Shown in pieces: positions 22,920-32,682 of a DNA stretch of 64,000 nt. The stretch lies in NCBI GenBank assembly GCA_001695595.3, contig MBPM02000078.1, positions 186,001 to 250,000 of the forward strand. Reading direction: 5' to 3'. The position numbers were made by a program, and so were the translations under genes. Origin of the DNA: Plasmopara viticola (taxonomy: Eukaryota; Oomycota; Peronosporomycetes; Peronosporales; Peronosporaceae). Each line of letters begins with the position of its first letter. Within the stretch, counting starts at the first letter, position 1. Below the pieces are notes generated by a model. That model was not told the DNA's origin, did not search any database, and worked only from the letters and a program-made list of their open reading frames with translations.

Positions 22920-24351
22920 TGCTGTGGGGGATGAGCAATCAGTAAGCTGGCTGATCGACAGTGGTGCGACGTCACATATGACCCCTCACCGAATTGACTT
23001 GGTCGACTACGCCAACTTAAAGACGACATCAAGGTAACAATTGCAGATGGCAGAAAGTTACGCGTCGAAGGAGCTGGAACGGTGAAGCTTATCGGCTTAG
23101 ATGGAAGACGCATATCGATGATGGAAGTGCTGCTTATCCCTGGACTTGACAGACGTCTACTGTCGGTGGGAAAGCTTGCCGAACGTGGACTAAGTGTGGA
23201 TTTTCAGCGTGCTTCGTGCATCATTTGAGACAAGAACGAAGCTTTGGCAACTGGGACAAGAAATGGGAAAACTTACACACTGGATTGTCAGCAAGAGGAG
23301 GCACGATTGGTGCAATACTCGGGAGTTGATAGTCAGTGGGAGTTATGGCACGCTTGTATGGGACATCCAAGTGAGGACGTTTAAGTGAAGACTATGCGAT
23401 CCACAGAAGGTATTCCTGTGCTAAAACAAGGTAACAAGACCCTGTGTGGTGGATGCATGAAGGGCAAGCAGACGATCGGAGCCTTTCCAGGACACTCCAT
23501 GACAAAGACATCACGTGTGTTGGAATTAGTTCACACAGACGTGATGGGACCCATGAAGACACTTTCAAAAGGAGATGCTAAATACATTTTGACGTTTATG
23601 GATGAATATTCACGATATGTGGTGGCAGACTTTCTGGCAAAGAAGAGTGAAGTTGCTGACAAGATCAAGATGTTCAAAGCACTGCACGAGAATCAGTGGG
23701 GAACCCGTATCAAGTGCCTGCGTTCGGACAACGGAACGGAGTTTGTCAACAAGACAGTTACGGATTTATGTCAGCGGAACGGTATCATACATCAGCGTAC
23801 TGTTCCATACAGTCCCCAACAAAATGGAATTGCAGAACGAATGAACCGTACGATAATGGAAAAGGCACGGAGCATGCTACACTACAAGTGTGTTCCGACA
23901 TGTTGGTAAGCAGAGGCAGTAAGCACTGCGGTGTACCTGATCAACCGCTCTCCTAATACAATGCACCCAAATAACACCCCATTTGAACTGGGATTATAGA
24001 TGAAGCCTCGGATGGATCATCTTAGGGTGTTTGGGTCTCATGGATATGCTCACGTTGATCAAATGAAGAGGACGAAGCTCGAAGCCAAAACTTTCAAGTG
24101 CATGTTCCTTGGTTATGCCGAAAACACCAAGGGATACCGAATTTACGATTTGGAGAAAGACAAGAAATTAGTATCACGGTCGATGAAGCTGGACGAGCGT
24201 GAATTGGGCGGCATTTATGAGACACACCCGCCCAAACAAATAAAAGTGATACACGTTACCAAAGACAACGATGAAAGTGCTGTGTCCGGGCCGACGGAAC
24301 ACCAACAAGATCAAGATGAACTTATGGAGTGTGAAGGAGAAGATGAAATTT
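22920..24351 (+). pseudogene. Copia protease-integrase, interrupted
   Basis: WLIDSGATSHMT (about 22950-22985) is the Copia protease active site. After a frameshift near 23030 come LLSVGKLAERG, the zinc-binding WHACMGHP with CGGCMKGKQT, and the integrase core with HTDVMGP, FMDEYSRY, LRSDNGTEF and QQNGIAERMNRT, so the D-D-E residues are all present. Stops interrupt at about 23227, 23380, 23908, 23998 and 24351. The domain content is complete apart from these point changes. Confidence 0.85.
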
Positions 24352-24362
24352 AAGATGCTCCA

Positions 24363-26264
24363 ATGAATGAAGAGGAGTCCGACACAAATGAGTCAAGGAT
24401 CGAGATGCTTCGATTACCGACCTCAGTACACTCTGAGCTGACAGAGTACAGACCTCCTACACTGGATGCACAGGAAGATCGATTGGTATTTCGACCGCAA
24501 GTGGAACGTTCAAGGCGTACAAATAAACCAATGTTATTACTGGAAAACGGATCAGATGCCGATGAAAGTCTGGGAGGAAGCGAAGGACCACCATCTTCAA
24601 AGCGTGCAAGGATTGATGAAGACGGCCTGATAGCTGAAGCTATTCTCGCTTACGCTGTGAGTGTTGGTGAAGAATCAGACTTGCCTACCACGTATGCGCA
24701 GGCAATGTCTAGTGATGAGGCAGAACAGTGGCGACAAGCGATGGACGCCGAATTGCAGTCGCATCACAAAAACAAAACATGGACACTCGTTCCACGAGAA
24801 TCAATTGGACGTACGATTGGAAGCCGCTGGGTTTTTGCTAAGAAGCGTGACCAGAATGGATGTGTTGTGCGCTACAAAGCACGATTGGTGGCCAAAGGTT
24901 TCAAGCAGAAATACGGCGTGGATTTCTTCGAGACTTACTCTCCAGTGGCCAACATGAACTCAATTCGAGTTGTACTCGCAGTATGTGCGGTATTAGGCTA
25001 CAAAATGGAACAGCTGGACGTCGACACCGCCTTTCTTAACAGTATACTGTCGGATCGTGTTCACATGGAATTTCCAATTGGTGTTAAGGGAGCTCAAGGA
25101 TTTGCGTGTCAGTTGAACAAAGCTATATATGGTCTCAAGCAAGCTGCAAGCGCTTGGAACAAGACGATCGACCACGTCTTCAAGAAGAACGATTTTAAAA
25201 GTTGTGGGGCGGATCAATGCGTATACGTGAAGAAAGATGAAGAAGGTTTTGTGTACGTATATCTTTATGTCGATGATATGATCATTGCAGCCAAGACGAG
25301 CGACGAGATTCTAGAGGTGAAGGGGATGCCTAAAAGTTTTTTCAAGATGAAGGATCTCGGTATGGCGAAGTTCATCTTGGGCATGGAGATCGACCACGAC
25401 ATGACAGCTTCCACACTAATGATCAAGCAAACACGCTGCATTAGCGACGTGGCTGAGCGATTTGGACAGAAAAACGCCAAGAACGTCGACAATCCGTGTA
25501 CGTCCGGTCTCAAGCTGTCAACATCACAGTCACCAAGTATAGAAGCTGAGCGTTCAGAAATGCGGTCAAGGCCATACCGCTCACTAATTGGATGTCTGCT
25601 ATATGTTACAACTTGCACTCGGCCGGACGTCGCATACATCGTGACACAACTGTCCCGATTTCTCGAAAATCCGGGATTACCACATTGGAACGCCGCAATT
25701 CGTGTATTGCGCTACTTAAATTCGACACGTCATCATGGGATCGTTTACCAAAGAGAAACGGGAAAGGTGATTATTGAAGCTTTTTCGGATGCTGATTGGG
25801 GTAGCAACACCGATGACAGACGGTCTGTCTCAGGTGTGTTGATCAACATTGGTAAAGCTCCGGTTGTATTCAAGTCCAAGTATCAGAGAACAGTTGCACT
25901 AAGTTCCGCAGAAGCAGAGTATATGGCGCTCAGCTTGTGCACACAAGAAATACTTTGGGCGCGCGCAATGCTCAAGGACATGGGTCAAGAACAAGTGGGA
26001 GGCACGCAAACATGGGAAGACAATCAAGGTGCGATAGCTTTGGCAAACAACGCGGGCTACCACGCACGTACAAAGCACGTGGACATCAGACATCACTTTA
26101 TCCGGGAGAACGTTCAGCATGGATTACTCAAGATTGGCTACATTGATACGAAGAGTCAGCTTGCAGATATGCTAACCAAGGCGCTTGGAACCAAGATGCT
26201 GAAGTATCTGCGCGAAGCCTCCGGAATCAAGACCAAGTCAGCAACAAAGGACACACAGCATTAG
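24363..26264 (+). CDS. Copia reverse transcriptase-RNase H ORF
   Basis: Open frame of 633 codons, starting MNEEESD after a stop at 24351, so its real start in the ancestral polyprotein lies upstream. WTLVPRESIGRTIGSRWVF and YKARLVAKGF begin the Copia RT (RVT_2 type). YVYLYVDDMIIA near residues 298-310 holds the catalytic Y-V-D-D. LSSAEAEYMAL and TKHVDIRHHFI mark RNase H towards the end. No defect was seen in this part. Expression would depend on the disrupted upstream polyprotein, so it is listed as an open but probably unexpressed frame. Confidence 0.85.
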   Translation: MNEEESDTNESRIEMLRLPTSVHSELTEYRPPTLDAQEDRLVFRPQVERSRRTNKPMLLLENGSDADESLGGSEGPPSSKRARIDEDGLIAEAILAYAVSVGEESDLPTTYAQAMSSDEAEQWRQAMDAELQSHHKNKTWTLVPRESIGRTIGSRWVFAKKRDQNGCVVRYKARLVAKGFKQKYGVDFFETYSPVANMNSIRVVLAVCAVLGYKMEQLDVDTAFLNSILSDRVHMEFPIGVKGAQGFACQLNKAIYGLKQAASAWNKTIDHVFKKNDFKSCGADQCVYVKKDEEGFVYVYLYVDDMIIAAKTSDEILEVKGMPKSFFKMKDLGMAKFILGMEIDHDMTASTLMIKQTRCISDVAERFGQKNAKNVDNPCTSGLKLSTSQSPSIEAERSEMRSRPYRSLIGCLLYVTTCTRPDVAYIVTQLSRFLENPGLPHWNAAIRVLRYLNSTRHHGIVYQRETGKVIIEAFSDADWGSNTDDRRSVSGVLINIGKAPVVFKSKYQRTVALSSAEAEYMALSLCTQEILWARAMLKDMGQEQVGGTQTWEDNQGAIALANNAGYHARTKHVDIRHHFIRENVQHGLLKIGYIDTKSQLADMLTKALGTKMLKYLREASGIKTKSATKDTQH

Positions 26265-26277
26265 CGGTGAGTGGGAG

Positions 26278-26406
26278 TGTTAACATTTCACCGCTGAATG
26301 CATGTTGAACAGGTGAATGGCTTCACAGTAATTACAAGTACGTCACAATTAGTAATTACATATGGTAGCCGTTCATTGGTCAGGATAGATATATTCACTT
26401 CGGTTT
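26278..26406 (+). repeat. Copia 3' LTR, end truncated
   Basis: Starts TGTTAACATTTCACCGC after a purine-rich GCGGTGAGTGGGAG, and matches the 5' LTR through TTCACTTCGGTTT, with about five differences plus one added base. The last 20 bases (to GGTTAACA) are absent, and repeat RA2 resumes at once. Confidence 0.85.
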
Positions 26407-26935
26407 GCTCCCGTCCAAAGAGGCCTTAAACGAGAGGTGGCTCCTGGTGCACGACATACATCCTACCAAAATTTGAAAATGACAATCTGTGTTGGATTTA
26501 CTGCATACAAAATATATATGTAGGATAAAAATGTGATTAATGTTGAAGTCAATGATTCAGCCTCGAAGTTTTACACGACGATCCCCCCCCTATAAACGGG
26601 ACATAGTGAACAATTGATTGCCGGAAGATCATGTATCTTCCTGCACGACTCGGTGCTGTGTAAGTTTCCAAACGTATTCTATATCTAGTTTACGTATTTT
26701 TTTTTATATCTTAAAGTATAAGCTGATCCATAGTTGCACTTCCGTAGTAGCACTCAGCTATAAAGGTATCACAAATATAGTCCATGAAGTGTTCTAAAAG
26801 ATTGCGCATCATCTTCACTACATTGAACGCGTCACATGTACGATGATGATGATTTTTGAATTCCGCTCGCATTTCATTTCATAAGCAGCTACAAGAGTCG
26901 TTACACGACACACAGGGTAAATTTATTAGCAAAAC
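26407..26935. repeat. Repeat RA2, right part
   Basis: It continues the repeat interrupted by the Copia element. 26570-26900 matches 7870-8200, ending GCGTCACATGTACGATGATG. It adjoins the truncated 3' end of E3 at about 26939. No gene. Confidence 0.6.
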
Positions 26936-26938
26936 GTG

Positions 26939-28049
26939 TTATACTAGAACCAACTGAGCCATTATAACTCGACGGGGGAAAAGAAAATCTCGTGTACCTA
27001 GGGAAATGATAACGCTAACCGGAAAAATTTCAAGTACGCGGGAGTTGACTTCAATCCTCAAAATCTCCGGAACGCTTTGACCATTCACCGCCTCGGGATG
27101 TGCAGATTTATCATTTCCTTCATACCTAATTTTGATGCCTTCTGGGTGATTCAAGTCGATCAACAATAGCGGCAGCGCTAGTCGAAAAAGAGCCTGAAGG
27201 CGCAGGCCGGGAGTCGTGGTGCATCATGAAGTTTGCGGCATTGTCTATGATAATTGTCGAATGATCTCTCCCCAATTTTTCTTCCAATACGAGTGGCTCT
27301 TCCTTGCCACCCACAACGGAGCTTGCTCTGGATTTGGCAAAGCATAGAATGCGTGATCATTCAAAGTAAACAGTGTCGGGCTGACGTGCTGGTGCTCGCT
27401 GTTTTGGACGTCCACTTCGCCAGGGTGTTTGATCGTGTCAAAGTCCATCGCTTTCTTGTCAAGTCGAACATTGGAAGAGGCGACACTGCTCATGGAACTG
27501 CTGGAAAGCGCGAGTTGTAAGTCGTGCTGCGTTCTACTTCTTGCAGCCTTTGTCGTAATGACTGACGGCTCACCTCTGTCCAGTCTTTTGGCCGATATGG
27601 ATGGCAAATTGCTTGCCGCCGACACCATGGGTTTTCCTGAATTTGGCATAGCATGCAGCTTGTCCATCCACATTGCTAGGCGTCGGGTCGATGCGCTGGC
27701 GTTTGCTGTTTTTGGCCTTTGACCAAGGCATCGATTTTTTATAGTCTTTGATTGCTTTCGCAATCTTATTTTCGGTATCCGTAATCATCGCACCCTTCGT
27801 GTTCACGACGATCTGTTCTAGCTCCTCCAAGGAATGAAGTGAAGCTGGAGGTCCGCGCTCTTCATTGAGCGCTAAGTTGCTCTGTGGTCCACGACTTTTT
27901 TGAAGAGGCAACACCTCATTGACTGTGTCACTAGACACCACAAAACGGTTACTAAGTGTATGCAGAGGCTCGCTCTGGGTGGATGCCACAGCGGTATGGC
28001 TGCTGGCCGTAACGAGAAGCGCATTTACCGCTTAATACAGGCCGCACAT
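26939..28049 (-). pseudogene. E3, RxLR-like effector pseudogene
   Basis: ATG at 28049 reads MCGLY then TAA, so a stop lies at codon 6 of the signal peptide. The frame continues LLVTASSHTA, then LPLQKSRG in place of RxLR, then LNEER. Two internal modules follow: SKRQRIDPTPSNVDG near 27670-27715 and, in other frames, LPNPEQAPLW near 27310. At least three frame changes occur, and the 3' part is lost where repeat RA2 adjoins: the HP-E...SAHPEAVNG region is reached but HQYPQET is not. It diverges from X2. Confidence 0.8.
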
Positions 28050-28077
28050 GTCAAATAAACTCAGTGCTAACGTTATA

Positions 28078-28298
28078 TAGAAGTGATTGGTGAAATTCTG
28101 GCCGCTGATATCCCGATAACATCCGGGCGACATTTCCATTTATCGAGCCCTGATATGCATATTTGTAAATATCGCAGTATAGCCTTTTGATTATACTTTT
28201 GACTTAGCTAAATTAAGACGAAGTACAGATTTTATGCCCAAACATAGATGCTATTTAAAGCACTTGCGGGTATTGACACCGAGCTATTTGTCATCCCC
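28078..28298. promoter_or_regulatory. Divergent E3-X2 upstream region
   Basis: The minus-strand initiator-like TCACCAATCACTTCTA lies at 28078-28093 for E3. GATTTTATGCCCAAACA near 28230 lies before X2. About 250 bases serve both genes. It also provides the empty site for the transposon at 8465-9749. Confidence 0.5.
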
Positions 28299-28800
28299 AT
28301 GTGTGGCGCATACGAAGTCGCGTCCAGCAGCCGAATAGTTGCCTCGGCAAATAATGACATTGACTGTAAGAGATGCATTCGACAAATATTTATATGCCAA
28401 CCCATCCTCTGCCTAGCTACCCAGATGAAGGATTTGACCGAGGCAGGAACGCCGTGAGGCTTTATCGACTCGCGTCCACTCGTATGGGTATTTTCAATAT
28501 TTAACCTGCTTCAATTCTGATCGCGAAGAATCATCAATCGCCAAAATTTCTAAATGCACCTTTCATGGCCAGCGATGTTGTCATTTGAGATAAGGCGCAT
28601 CGATCTGAAGCCTAAAAAATTGGGTTGACAAGCAGTCGATCGTAAAGGTGAAAAATTCATGACAAGAGGATCCACTATCGGTTGCACTCACGCAAAGAAA
28701 CGACATCGTACAGTAATGAATAATTTACAGTTTGGATGGCTGAAGTTGCGCAAGGACCCCGGATGTGTAAAAAAGTAATTTACAGCACTTGTTTGGAAAC
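28299..28800 (+). pseudogene. X2, degenerate family X effector
   Basis: ATG at 28299 opens MCGAYEVASSSRIVASAN, the best-preserved X start region and a plausible remnant of a signal peptide. The motif region between it and the body is deleted. Later, fragments such as the counterpart of QEDPLSVALTQRND (about 28665-28705) match X1. Stops are frequent. It converges on E4 across spacer S2. Confidence 0.55.
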
Positions 28801-28974
28801 CCAACCTATCAGTCGACCAGTAGCTGCCAGGGACGCTAAGATGGTTAACTATTTCAGTCAGACGGACAAATGACTCAAGTCCAAGCATCGGCGAAATATT
28901 ATGATTATTTCGGAGTCTGGTAGATGAAGGCATTATAATCAACCCGTTATTGTTGGGCTAGTGTTTCATGAGAA

Positions 28975-29400
28975 TGCAAAGAGTTTGCGGAAGGCTCATA
29001 TTGTGAAACTGATAAATTGGAAATGTGGCTACGATCGCTTCTTTAAACGTGCTGATGCCATGACAACTAATCAATATCACGGTAGTACGTATGGCTTGCA
29101 TCGTAGTGAATAAGTGGATTACGAGAATGCTTATGTTGTACTTACAGAACGTGTACGTAAAGAGACAAAGAGACAACAAATTGCTGCAAAATCAATCAAT
29201 TTTAAATGCTTTGCCGAGAATAAATTTTCAAATTTTACAATGGTGGTCGTAATCAGTGATCCTCTAGACCCATTAGCTCCACCGACTGACTGCGTGACTG
29301 GATCGACGGTTACTATGTATCCAATCGTGGAGAACCAATGTTTCCCTTCGTAGTCGTAGCATCCTTAGTCACGGGGTGGCGAACTTTGATCCTTGCTGCT
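28975..29400. repeat. Conserved X-E spacer, copy S2
   Basis: Near-identical to 11280-11655 in many words (TTTGCGGAAGGCTCATATTG, GACTGACTGCGT, TGGTGGTCGTAATCAGTGAT). It carries the presumed 3' end of E4 and of X2. Confidence 0.7.
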
Positions 29401-29406
29401 GCCACT

Positions 29407-30606
29407 CTATGCAGCTGAAATCTCCAGAATCCAATCCTTATATTTAACTTTGCGAGGCAATTCTTCATAAAGCTCCTTGCGGCAGTGGCAAAATTCGTAG
29501 AATAACTCGTACATGATGACCAACTTTACAAAATAGGCGTCCCGCAAATTCTCCTCATTTACCGCCAACTTTCGCTCTCCATCCAGCAACTTTGTCGAAT
29601 CTGAGTCCAACAAATGCAGCAAATTTGAAAGATTTTGCTTATCTGCCAGATTCTTGAATGCGTTGACACTATGATATTGTGTTGGACTTGAGTTAATACG
29701 TTTGACTTCCTTCATCATCACAGCCGTTTCTTGTGGATATTGGCAAAACGGCAGGTTGAAGGCTTTACGAAATGCGTTGTGGATTTTAATGATCTTGTCA
29801 TTCACGGGAAAGTCTTTAAACACGTGGAGGCCTCCCGTAGTTGTAGACATCCAATCTTCAAAAACGCTCGTACCATGCACCGTTGAGGGGTGCGCATATT
29901 TAGCTTTTCCGTCGAGCAAGTACTGGAAATGCGCTTCTGAATATTTTTTCACCTTGCGGGGTTTCTTGTTGATGATGAACTCAAATGCTTTCCGAGCAAT
30001 TTCCTCGAGATTGAGTCGATCACCAGGATTAGCAAAGGTACTTGTGGAATAGCTTGAGCGCCTGGGTTGGAAGTCGTGCCACTTTAAGAACTCTGCAGCG
30101 TTATATATAATAGCTATATGCGCATTTCTCATCACTCTTTTTTCTAGCACGGATGGCACATTGCCTGCCACAGACACACTGTAATGTTTTGATTTTGGAA
30201 GAGCAGGCAATGCATCTCCATCTATAGGTGTTGGGTCGATGCGTTGGCGCTTGCTTGTACTGGCCTCCGACTGAGGAATCAGATTTTCATGAGCCTCAAG
30301 CGGCGTCGCAGCTTTCGCGAATACATTGTTTACCTCATTTTCTATCAAATCAGCTGTCTCAATAAGAGGCCGCTTTAATTTTCCCAAAGAGTTGCTTGGA
30401 GCTAAAGGCATGCGCTCTTCATAGAGCCTTAAGTCGTCCTGTGGATCACGACTTTTACGAAGAGGCAATGTATCATCGACTTTACCACTGGGTACCACAG
30501 CCTCATGGTCGGATGTTTGCAGAGGCTCGGTTTGGTTAGACTCTGCAATTATTCGGCTGCTGGCCGTAACGAGAAGCGCAGTTACTACGTAGTATGCGCC
30601 GCGCAT
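29407..30606 (-). CDS. E4, predicted secreted RxLR-like effector
   Basis: Intact 399-codon frame. I place the start at the ATG at 30606; the frame is open for six codons upstream but without ATG. Residues 1-21 (MRGAYYVVTALLVTASSRII) form a signal peptide. Residues 47-50, LPLR, sit where RxLR is expected, and EER is at 63-65. This points to a secreted effector delivered to plant cells, by family knowledge. Residues 118-125 (SKRQRIDP) are basic and NLS-like and open a single internal module (SVSVAGNVPSVLEKRV). The conserved carboxy-terminal part has FKDFPVND (263-270), LPFCQYPQET (285-294) and [19 protein letters not shown] (356-374). No W-Y fold was recognised. The promoter is shared with paralogues. 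Molecular function unknown. Confidence 0.85.
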   Translation of the reverse strand: MRGAYYVVTALLVTASSRIIAESNQTEPLQTSDHEAVVPSGKVDDTLPLRKSRDPQDDLRLYEERMPLAPSNSLGKLKRPLIETADLIENEVNNVFAKAATPLEAHENLIPQSEASTSKRQRIDPTPIDGDALPALPKSKHYSVSVAGNVPSVLEKRVMRNAHIAIIYNAAEFLKWHDFQPRRSSYSTSTFANPGDRLNLEEIARKAFEFIINKKPRKVKKYSEAHFQYLLDGKAKYAHPSTVHGTSVFEDWMSTTTGGLHVFKDFPVNDKIIKIHNAFRKAFNLPFCQYPQETAVMMKEVKRINSSPTQYHSVNAFKNLADKQNLSNLLHLLDSDSTKLLDGERKLAVNEENLRDAYFVKLVIMYELFYEFCHCRKELYEELPRKVKYKDWILEISAA

Positions 30607-30651
30607 GTCCACTGAAAAAATCAAACTTAGGTACGACTAAATAGACATCCA

Positions 30652-30667
30652 TAGAAATGATTGGTGA
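30652..30667 (-). promoter_or_regulatory. E4 initiator-like element
   Basis: Minus strand TCACCAATCATTTCTA, 45 bases before the ATG, followed downstream by the pyrimidine run TTTTTTCAG just before TGGACATG. TCATTTC fits the oomycete initiator (TCAYTYY). Confidence 0.6.
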
Positions 30668-30830
30668 AAAGTCAGTACTTGATATACCGATGTATTCCTT
30701 GTTGCAAGTAAGTAGATTACTCTTATTAACCTAAACAATTACACATGAGAGTAAACAAAGACATTCTTATCAATTGTACCTGGATTCCGGTAATCTACCG
30801 ATATATCAATGCCGGACCTGGTTTATATGA
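30668..30830 (-). promoter_or_regulatory. E4 distal promoter block
   Basis: On the minus strand, CTTGCAACAAGGAATACATC and GGTATATCAAGTACTGAC repeat, almost base for base, the promoter of E5 (32575-32620). Further upstream a match extends to about 30815. Copies in E1 (expanded) and E6 (diverged) suggest a functional upstream element or simple recent duplication. Confidence 0.55.
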
Positions 30831-31130
30831 ATGTTCATTTTGAGCAAGTCCTTTTTTACTACAAAGCAAGATCTTTACCGGTCGAGCATAAACGAAAGCA
30901 CAAAGTACTTGAAATGTGGAGGCAACAACTTCACGACTGCATACAAGCCAAAGAATCACCACACAAATTGTCAGCGCCGATAACTTGATTCAAAACTATA
31001 ATTTTTATTTTCAATACTAAAACGATATCTCTCCCGATTACAAAAGTAAAAATCAGCTAACTTTCAACGTAAAACAGATGCAGTTAGAAAATTACGCCAA
31101 TTCCCCATTTGTAGTACATACATTGGAAGC
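30831..31130. other. E4-X3 divergent intergenic DNA
   Basis: TTTGAGCAAGTCCTTTTTTAC near 30838 matches TTTGATCAAGTCCTTCTTTAC upstream of X1 at 9863, so it belongs to the X upstream region. No gene. Confidence 0.45.
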
Positions 31131-32290
31131 AACGTCATGTTTAGCGGCCGAATAATTCTGCTGGTCTTTGGCATTGACTTCGTGGTGTCTGGTGGCACAA
31201 TTGCAATATTGGCATTGGCTTTGTGATGCTGTCTACTAATCAGGTTTTCGTATCTAGCGCTCGTGCTTTTAGGTCCAAGCAGTGACTAAAAAGTTAAGAA
31301 AAAGCTGACCATCGAGGACACAATCAAACTGTCAAGGATGGAGAAAATCTCGTGCTTTAAAATCAGCCTTAAAGTCGTACAAAAAAGGAGATCTTGGCTT
31401 AAGGCTAAGAAAATACTCGCCAGAGCATTGCATTGACAAGCATCACCTGTGCCAATTAAGGCCCTCCCGATGAAACGACTTTCTGATTCAAGGGTGAAAA
31501 TGAAGCACGGATGCAGGTATCAAGGCTTCTACAAAGTGACAATTAACGAGTGTTCATTTGCTTTTTGCCCAGCTATCAAAATGAAGGAGTTATTAGAGGC
31601 AGGAACGCCGTGCCACTTCAATATTCACCCTTAACTCGTAAAAATTATTTCTTATTGCCACCCTGCTTCATACCCTGATTACGACCGATCATCAATCGCC
31701 ATGAATTGTAAACGCAGCTTCAAGTGTCAGCATTGGTGCTTCTTATAGTCATCATATTTAAATGCGCATTTACCTGACGCCTAAAAACTTGAGTGGTTAA
31801 GCATGCCAGAACAAGCAAAAACGTCTCACGACGAAGCGACATGGGTAACTCGGGAGACGTTAGCCAATAGAAATTACGGAAAATACTTTACTTGGGTTTA
31901 ACGCTCCAGGACTGCCGACCCGCGCCTTTAGGCTTAACGCTGCCGCTTCTATGGGTCGAGGCATTAAATGCTTTGTACAAGTTCGCGACCATAAGATTCA
32001 CATTCAGACAATACCTTCGCGCTAAAATGATGATGTAAAGTAGTCCACGCGGCGCTTCTCTAGGAATATAGTCTGCCATTCAACTAGTATCCGCCAGAGA
32101 CACTAAGCTAGTTAGTTTATATAGTCAGACGGACAATTGACTCACATGTAAACAACGGCGATCATGAACGAGTTTCATAGATGAAGAATTATAGTCAAGC
32201 CGGAAGTGTTGGGCCGGTTTTGCATAAGAAATTGCGGGAGGCCTACATTGTGAATATCGATAATCGTATACGATTAAGCCTGTAGCGCAA
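31130..32290 (+). pseudogene. X3, degenerate family X effector
   Basis: Recognised by GGTGTCTGGTGGCACAATTG (as in X1 and X6), ATTAGAGGCAGGAACGCCGTG near 31589, and MPEQAKTSHDEAT with TRETLANR near 31803-31870, a diverged form of SEQEKNLMFVAHE and TRETCADI. The start codon and RxLR region are not readable. It lies divergent from E4 and is followed by part of the X-E spacer, which breaks off near 32450 where the inverted E5 promoter begins. Confidence 0.5.
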
Positions 32291-32479
32291 ATTATGTGCT
32301 AGACTCGCACTCTGAGATGGAAATGGTGGCTACAATTGTTTCAAGATCGAGCTGGTTTACTTTGGGAGTAGCGACACTTTTTTGCGGATGGGTCTGGAGG
32401 AGCAATTCGTGTGTCGTGCTTCGTGATAAAACCTCCAGCGTCATTCCGTCATTCGTCCACCATAAAAATCAGGTTCGGC

Positions 32480-32682
32480 ATTGATATATCGGTAGATTTC
32501 CGGAATCTGGGTAGAAATTGCAAAGGTCTTTGTTTACACTCATGTGTGATTGTTTAGGTTAATATGAGTAATTTACTTACTTGCGACACGGAATACATCG
32601 GTATATCAAGTACTGACTTTTCACCAATCATTTCTATGGACGTCTATTTAGTCGTACCTAAGTTTGATTTTTTTCAGTGGAC
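32480..32682 (+). promoter_or_regulatory. E5 promoter
   Basis: Near-exact inverse copy of the E4 promoter (30607-30815). TTGATATATCGGTAGATT at its left edge matches inverse 30810, and the initiator-like TCACCAATCATTTCTA lies at 32621-32636, 46 bases before the ATG at 32683. Confidence 0.7.

Larger units (their letters stand above)
21974..26406 (+). mobile_element. Ty1/Copia retrotransposon
   Basis: Direct LTRs enclose gag, protease, integrase, reverse transcriptase and RNase H in Copia order. The element is younger than the Gypsies: the two LTRs are nearly identical, and one 633-codon frame spans RT and RNase H. The gag contains a 165-bp inverted segment, a frameshift and a damaged zinc knuckle; protease-integrase has several stops. 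It lies inside repeat RA2. The 3' LTR lacks about 20 terminal bases. Non-autonomous as it stands. Confidence 0.92.

Noticed and set aside
27254..27722. Plus-strand ORFs over E3
   Set aside because: They are the complement of the E modules and not conserved as proteins.
29702..30052. 116-codon plus-strand ORF opposite E4
   Set aside because: It is antisense to the conserved E4 frame and varies with it between paralogues. It is a shadow frame; the same holds for plus-strand frames over E6 and E7.
30607..30624. Start of E4 six codons upstream of the chosen ATG
   Set aside because: That codon is TTG. Paralogues also begin at the ATG of MRGAYY, which gives a proper signal peptide. The same reasoning rejects GTG starts two codons upstream in E5, E6 and E7.
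30607..30625. Pyrimidine run followed by CAG before the E ATG as a 3' splice site
   Set aside because: The sequence resembles a splice acceptor, but no donor or branch point was seen, and the initiator-like element is only about 45 bases from the ATG. It is more simply the 5' leader.
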